Shown here: one piece after another, positions 54,541-58,061 of the stretch
Position numbering within the stretch: position 1 is the stretch's first letter
How the letters are laid out: each line of letters opens with the position of its first letter
From: Clostridia bacterium
GTDB taxonomy: Bacteria; Bacillota; Clostridia; Lachnospirales; Anaerotignaceae
Assembly (NCBI GenBank): GCA_022651385.1
Contig: JALCQR010000013.1
Location: 1-58,061 of the forward strand
Length of the DNA stretch: 58,061 bases
Direction: 5' to 3'
Program-made: the position numbers and the translations under genes
Notes under the pieces: generated by a model
What the model saw: only the letters and a program-made list of their open reading frames with translations
What the model was told of the DNA's origin: nothing
Databases searched by the model: none

Positions 54541-54576
54541 ATTCCTATTGACATTATAGGAATTACATGTATAATA
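54541..54576 (+). promoter_or_regulatory. cysK promoter with Rrf2/CymR-like operator
   Basis: TTGACA (54548-54553) and TATAAT (54570-54575) are 16 bases apart. The -35 box lies inside the inverted repeat ATTCCTA/TAGGAAT, and TCCTAT/ATAGGAAT recurs just downstream (54579-54599). Sites of this kind are bound by Rrf2-family regulators such as CymR, which controls cysteine synthesis in Firmicutes; the assignment is by resemblance. Confidence 0.55.
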
Positions 54577-54709
54577 TATCCTATAAAAATAATAGGAATA
54601 GGGAGTGATGCTTGTGACATTTTATTCTGCACATGTAACATACGGGCGATGTTGATTTTTATAAAGTATTTCAATATTTAAAAATAAAAAATAAAGGAGA
54701 TATTTTATT

Positions 54710-55633
54710 ATGATATATAAAAATATAACCGAGCTTATAGGACATACGCCTATTATGGAACTTGTAAATGTAGAAAATGAGCTTGGACTTGAATCAAAAA
54801 TATTGGCAAAAGTTGAGTATTTTAATCCGGCAGGAAGTGTAAAGGACAGAATTGCAAAAGAAATGATTGAGCAGGCCGAAAAAGAGGGCAAGTTACATAA
54901 AGGTTCTGTAATAATTGAGCCTACAAGCGGGAATACGGGTATTGGGCTTTCTGCCATAGCTGCGGCTAAAAGATATAAAATAATAATAGTGATGCCCGAA
55001 ACCATGTCTGTTGAAAGACGTAAGTTAATGAAGGCATACGGTGCCGACCTTGTGCTTACAGAAGGCGCAAAAGGAATGAAGGGGGCAATAGAAAAAGCCG
55101 ACGAACTTGCAAGAGAAACACCAAACTCATTTGTACCGGGACAGTTTGTAAATAATGCAAATCCTGAGGCCCACAGAAAAACCACGGGACCTGAAATTTG
55201 GGATGACACCGACGGAAAAGTTGATATATTTGTAGCCGGAGTTGGAACAGGCGGAACATTAAGCGGTGTGGGCGAGTATTTAAAGAAAAAGAATCCTGAC
55301 ATTAAGATTGTGGCTGTTGAGCCTGCATCGTCTCCGGTACTTTCAAAAGGCACATCGGGACCGCATAAAATACAGGGCATTGGCGCCGGATTTGTACCTA
55401 AAACTCTTGATACAGAAATATATGACGAAGTGATTGCGGTTGAAAATAACGACGCATTTGATATGGGAAGAAAAATAGCAAAAAATGAAGGCTTGCTTGT
55501 TGGTATATCTTCCGGAGCTGCGGTATGGGCTGCAGTTGAGATTTCAAAAAGAAGTGGGAACAAAGGCAAAAATATAGTTGTACTGCTTCCGGATACAGGG
55601 GATAGATACTTGTCTACGGAAATGTTTGAATGA
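54710..55633 (+). CDS. cysK: Cysteine synthase A (O-acetylserine sulfhydrylase)
   Basis: A 307-residue fold-type II PLP enzyme making cysteine from O-acetylserine and sulfide. PLP lysine K45 in NPAGSVKDR, substrate loop [10 protein letters not shown], phosphate loop [12 protein letters not shown], and [11 protein letters not shown] all match CysK. No cysE nearby. AAAGGAG precedes the ATG. Transcribed from its own promoter with a possible CymR-like operator. Confidence 0.95.
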   Translation: MIYKNITELIGHTPIMELVNVENELGLESKILAKVEYFNPAGSVKDRIAKEMIEQAEKEGKLHKGSVIIEPTSGNTGIGLSAIAAAKRYKIIIVMPETMSVERRKLMKAYGADLVLTEGAKGMKGAIEKADELARETPNSFVPGQFVNNANPEAHRKTTGPEIWDDTDGKVDIFVAGVGTGGTLSGVGEYLKKKNPDIKIVAVEPASSPVLSKGTSGPHKIQGIGAGFVPKTLDTEIYDEVIAVENNDAFDMGRKIAKNEGLLVGISSGAAVWAAVEISKRSGNKGKNIVVLLPDTGDRYLSTEMFE

Positions 55634-55676
55634 CAAATGTTTTTCATAATTAGTTTTAATATATAGAGAAAATAAA

Positions 55677-55718
55677 GCTTTAGTATTACTATTTTTAATA
55701 ATACTAAAGCATTTTTTT
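55677..55718. terminator. Bidirectional terminator between cysK and the ferredoxin-like gene
   Basis: GCTTTAGTATTA at 55677-55688 pairs perfectly with 55699-55710, followed by seven T; A residues on the other side make it work in both directions. Confidence 0.85.
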
Positions 55719-55753
55719 AAAACAGTGTCTTGTATAAGCTCAAAAATTACAGA

Positions 55754-56440
55754 TTAGTCTAATATTTTTCCATCTGTTGAGATTGTAATAACCTGCCATG
55801 GAATAAACTTGCCGCTGTTTTGTAATGCTGTTTTTACGGCGTTTTCTATTCCGCCGCAGCATGGCACTTCCATTCTTACAACTGTAACACTCTTTATATT
55901 ATTATTTGATATTATCTGCATAAGTTTATCCGAATAATCTATGCTGTCAAGTTTAGGACAGCCTATAACTGTAATTTTGTTTATAATAAATTTGTTGTGA
56001 AAATTTCCGTAGGCATATGCCGTACAGTCTGCTGCTACAAGCAAATTGGCATTTTCAAAATACGGAGCCTTTACAGGCACAAGTTTAATCTGTACCGGCC
56101 ATTGATTTAATTTTGATGATACATCTTCTGTTGCATAAACTGTATTTGAATGTTCAATCTTTTTAGATTGTGTTCCCGGGCATCCGCATGCAAGAGTTTC
56201 AGGCTGTTTTTTATTTTCCTTTACTGCTTCAGCATCGTAGGCTTTAGCTTCTCTTTCGACAAATGTTATTGCGCCCGTTGGGCACTGCGGAAGACAGTCA
56301 CCAAGCCCGTCACAATAATCATCACGCATAAGTTTTGCTTTCCCGTCTACAATTGCAATTGCACCTTCGTGGCAAGCCGCAGAACATGCTCCGCAGCCAT
56401 TGCATTTATCTTCGTCTATATTTATTATTTTTCTTTTCAT
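55754..56440 (-). CDS. Ferredoxin-domain iron-sulfur protein
   Basis: A 228-residue protein. First cluster motif C13, C16, C19, C23 is complete; the second reads C43-DGLGD-C49-LPQ-C53, lacking one cysteine, a pattern usual in this clostridial family. The C-terminal 140 residues (LVAADCTAYAYG, VIGCPKLDS, VEVPCCGGIENA-like) hold further conserved cysteines and no known catalytic motif. Redox or sensing role inferred. Divergent from the Crp/Fnr gene, its likely regulator. Confidence 0.82.
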   Translation of the reverse strand: MKRKIINIDEDKCNGCGACSAACHEGAIAIVDGKAKLMRDDYCDGLGDCLPQCPTGAITFVEREAKAYDAEAVKENKKQPETLACGCPGTQSKKIEHSNTVYATEDVSSKLNQWPVQIKLVPVKAPYFENANLLVAADCTAYAYGNFHNKFIINKITVIGCPKLDSIDYSDKLMQIISNNNIKSVTVVRMEVPCCGGIENAVKTALQNSGKFIPWQVITISTDGKILD

Positions 56441-56515
56441 ATTTTTGTCCTCCTTAATTTTTAATGCTTTATTGACTTGTTGGCTTAATAATAATACAAT
56501 AAAATAAAATATTCT

Positions 56516-56529
56516 GTTGTTTTTACAAC
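56516..56529. promoter_or_regulatory. Inverted repeat GTTGT-N4-ACAAC, possible Crp/Fnr operator
   Basis: A five-base inverted repeat with a four-T centre, 16 bases before the Crp/Fnr start codon and about 75 bases upstream of the ferredoxin-like gene. Centre spacing and half-sites are compatible with a Crp/Fnr-family dimer; no better candidate is seen in the gap. Confidence 0.4.
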
Positions 56530-56544
56530 GAAACGAGGAACTTT

Positions 56545-57195
56545 ATGAAATTATCAAATATAATGCTTTTTAAAAACATTAAAGATGAAGATATATTAAA
56601 AATACTGGATTATGTACAGGCTAAAAAACAAATATTTCAAAAAGGTGAGTTTATTATAAATGCCGGTGGCAGTTTAAAAAAATTCGGCATTGTTTTAAAA
56701 GGCACGGCACATATAATTAACGAAGATTTTTGGGGTGAGAGAAGTATTATAACCGATGTAAAAGAAGGAGATATATTTGGTGAAGTATATGCCGTCATGT
56801 ATCCGAGAGTATGTGAAGTCAGTGCTGTGGCGTCAGACGAAACAGAAGTAATTTTAATTGATGCGCAAAAAATTATGAACTTTAAATTCTCTTGTGATTT
56901 ACATTCGGTGTTTATGAAAAATATAGTTGAAATGCTTGCTGAGAAAAACTTGGTACTTACGCAAAAAATAAGACATATGTCAAAAAAAAGAATAAGAGAT
57001 AAATTAATTTCATACTTTTCATCAGAATCAATTAAAAATAACAGCGTAGATTTTTATATACCTTTTAATCGTCAGCAGCTTGCGGATTTTTTGTCTGTTG
57101 ACCGCAGTGCAATGTCAAAGGAGTTGTGCCGCATGAGGGACGAAGGTTTAATCAAATTTAGAAAGAATCATTTTCATCTTGAAAAAAATATGTAA
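56545..57195 (+). CDS. Crp/Fnr-family transcriptional regulator
   Basis: A 216-residue protein: cyclic-nucleotide-binding-like domain at 10-125 (FQKGEFIINAGGSLKKFGIVLKG, EGDIFGEVYAV), then a winged helix at 145-215 (FNRQQLADFLSVDRSAMSKELCRMRDEGLI). No N-terminal cysteine cluster, so not an Fnr oxygen sensor; a redox, heme or nitrosative signal is possible as in HcpR-like members. Divergent from the ferredoxin-like gene. Confidence 0.88.
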   Translation: MKLSNIMLFKNIKDEDILKILDYVQAKKQIFQKGEFIINAGGSLKKFGIVLKGTAHIINEDFWGERSIITDVKEGDIFGEVYAVMYPRVCEVSAVASDETEVILIDAQKIMNFKFSCDLHSVFMKNIVEMLAEKNLVLTQKIRHMSKKRIRDKLISYFSSESIKNNSVDFYIPFNRQQLADFLSVDRSAMSKELCRMRDEGLIKFRKNHFHLEKNM

Positions 57196-57197
57196 AA

Positions 57198-57230
57198 GGC
57201 CGGTTCATTTTCTGAACCGGTCTTTTTTTT
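57198..57230 (+). terminator. Terminator of the Crp/Fnr gene
   Basis: GGCCGGTTCA (57198-57207) pairs with TGAACCGGTC (57213-57222, one G-T) and eight T follow. Confidence 0.9.
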
Positions 57231-57267
57231 CTTTATTATGAATTTTTCTTTGGTAGATCTTAATTTA

Positions 57268-58061
57268 TCAGTCAAGAACTGCAAGAGCCTGTTTGAAGTC
57301 TGCGATTAAATCATCTGGATTTTCAATACCTACAGAAATTCTGAACATACCAGGAGTTATGCCCATTTTTCTTCTGTCTGCATCCGGCATATGGCTGTGT
57401 GATGATGTTACTGGGTGGTTAAGTGTTGTTCTGAGACCGCCGAGTGTTGTTGCATAGTGTGCATACTGAAGTTTAAGCATGAATTTATCAATCTTTGCTT
57501 CGTCTTCCGTATTAAGTATTATGCTCATCATACCTGTCATTGCTTCATCGTTTTTCCAAAGCTTCTTAGCTATTGCTCTTTGCGGGAAGCTGTCAAGGGA
57601 AGGATGGTTTACTTTGATTACATGAGGATCTGCTTCAAAGAATGCGGCAAGTTTTGCGGCATTTGACATCTGTTTCTGAACACGAAGGAATACTGTTTCC
57701 ATACCTCTTATCATCATCCATGAAGGCATTGGGTCTCCAGGTGTTCCGTAAAGCATTCTCATAGGACGTACTTTTTCAATGATTTCATGTGTTGATGTCA
57801 TGCAGCCCAATATAGCGTCGCTGTGGCCGTTCATGAATTTTGTCATTGAAGAAATCATAATGTCAACGCCGAGAGTAAGAGGCTGGATTGATACTGCTGT
57901 TGTAAATGTGTTATCCATCATCATGAGAGCGCCGTGCTTATGAGCAAGTTCTGCTACGGCAGGGATATCAATAAGATTCATTGTTGGGTTAGCACATACT
58001 TCAGCGTAAATAAGTTTTGTGTTAGGCTTAATAGCTGCTTCGATATTTTTGATATCGTCCA
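57268..58061 (-). CDS. Cys/Met-metabolism PLP enzyme, partial (methionine gamma-lyase-like)
   Basis: The frame runs off the right edge, so the N-terminal part is missing; about 263 residues are seen. MMDNTFTTAVSIQPLTLGVDIMISSMTKFMNGHSDAILG includes the PLP-binding lysine (SSMTKFMNGHSD). TLGGLRTT and PVTSSHSHM are near the C-terminus. Family members are cystathionine gamma-lyase/synthase, methionine gamma-lyase and O-acetylhomoserine sulfhydrylase; the residues deciding between these are not all visible. Paralogous to the left-edge fragment (MFRISVGIENPDDL against MLRISVGIENTEDL). Confidence 0.92.
   Translation of the reverse strand, partial: DDIKNIEAAIKPNTKLIYAEVCANPTMNLIDIPAVAELAHKHGALMMMDNTFTTAVSIQPLTLGVDIMISSMTKFMNGHSDAILGCMTSTHEIIEKVRPMRMLYGTPGDPMPSWMMIRGMETVFLRVQKQMSNAAKLAAFFEADPHVIKVNHPSLDSFPQRAIAKKLWKNDEAMTGMMSIILNTEDEAKIDKFMLKLQYAHYATTLGGLRTTLNHPVTSSHSHMPDADRRKMGITPGMFRISVGIENPDDLIADFKQALAVLD

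Noticed and set aside
54622-55647. Long open frame of 341 codons on the minus strand opposite cysK
   Set aside because: It is an antisense shadow of cysK with low-complexity Ser/Pro/Phe content and no ribosome site; cysK has all family motifs.

Overview
The window is A+T-rich chromosomal DNA of a strictly anaerobic, endospore-forming, probably motile Firmicute of the class Clostridia. Evidence: a SpoVT-type sporulation regulator, a FliB-type flagellin methylase, a 4-hydroxybutyryl-CoA dehydratase, two ETF pairs (one with a ferredoxin domain), a two-subunit Fe-S fumarase and a Feo iron system. Lactate-linked ETFs together with several acyl-CoA dehydrogenases suggest a fermenter of the Lachnospirales/Anaerotignum kind; that placement is inference only. 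I see no tRNA, rRNA, CRISPR array, prophage or transposase gene.

Layout. 1-2.9 kb: tail of a Cys/Met PLP enzyme, an AEC carrier, then a MATE exporter behind a leader that looks like a guanidine-IV (mepA-type) riboswitch. 3.0-6.5 kb: 4-hydroxybutyryl-CoA dehydratase, a small CGGC protein, a guanine-deaminase-like enzyme, FliB. 6.7-10.1 kb (minus strand): panD, a radical SAM protein behind a structured leader with a terminator, a MocR-type regulator. 10.4-15.7 kb: dnaE and pyk. 16.0-19.3 kb: an unknown protein, a split ThrE exporter, and two abutting coaX genes, one with altered catalytic residues. 19.4-24.3 kb: two MBL hydrolases, an NSS transporter, endonuclease IV, an HD hydrolase.

24.4-41.0 kb is the energy-metabolism core. 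A minus-strand operon (etfB - ferredoxin-etfA - FAD lactate dehydrogenase - YkvI permease) matches the electron-confurcating lactate dehydrogenase of acetogens and has a divergent LysR gene. After a phosphorelay pair (HPt and REC-GGDEF-EAL) comes a plus-strand series: a second GlcD-type dehydrogenase, three tandem acyl-CoA dehydrogenases, and a plain etfB-etfA pair. With the dehydratase at 3-4.5 kb and the lone crotonase at 52.6 kb these could oxidise a 2-hydroxy acid and reduce an enoyl-CoA (crotonyl- or acryloyl-CoA), giving butyrate or propionate.

41.4-58 kb: feoA-feoB with a Cys-rich partner and a duplicated promoter/operator region, Fe-S fumarase, a CapA-like lipoprotein, a sugar isomerase-like protein, carbonic anhydrase, a soluble PocR chemoreceptor, an AEC carrier with a LysR gene, proC, crt, spoVT, a cluster of palindromes, cysK, a ferredoxin-like protein with a divergent Crp/Fnr regulator, and a truncated Cys/Met PLP enzyme paralogous to the one at the left edge.

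Most unusual signals: the degenerate coaX paralogue, the two riboswitch-like leaders, 23-bp-spaced direct repeats beside the MocR gene, a roughly 150-bp repeat present in two opposite copies, and two loci where a duplicated palindrome brackets about 250 bp of hairpin-rich DNA.
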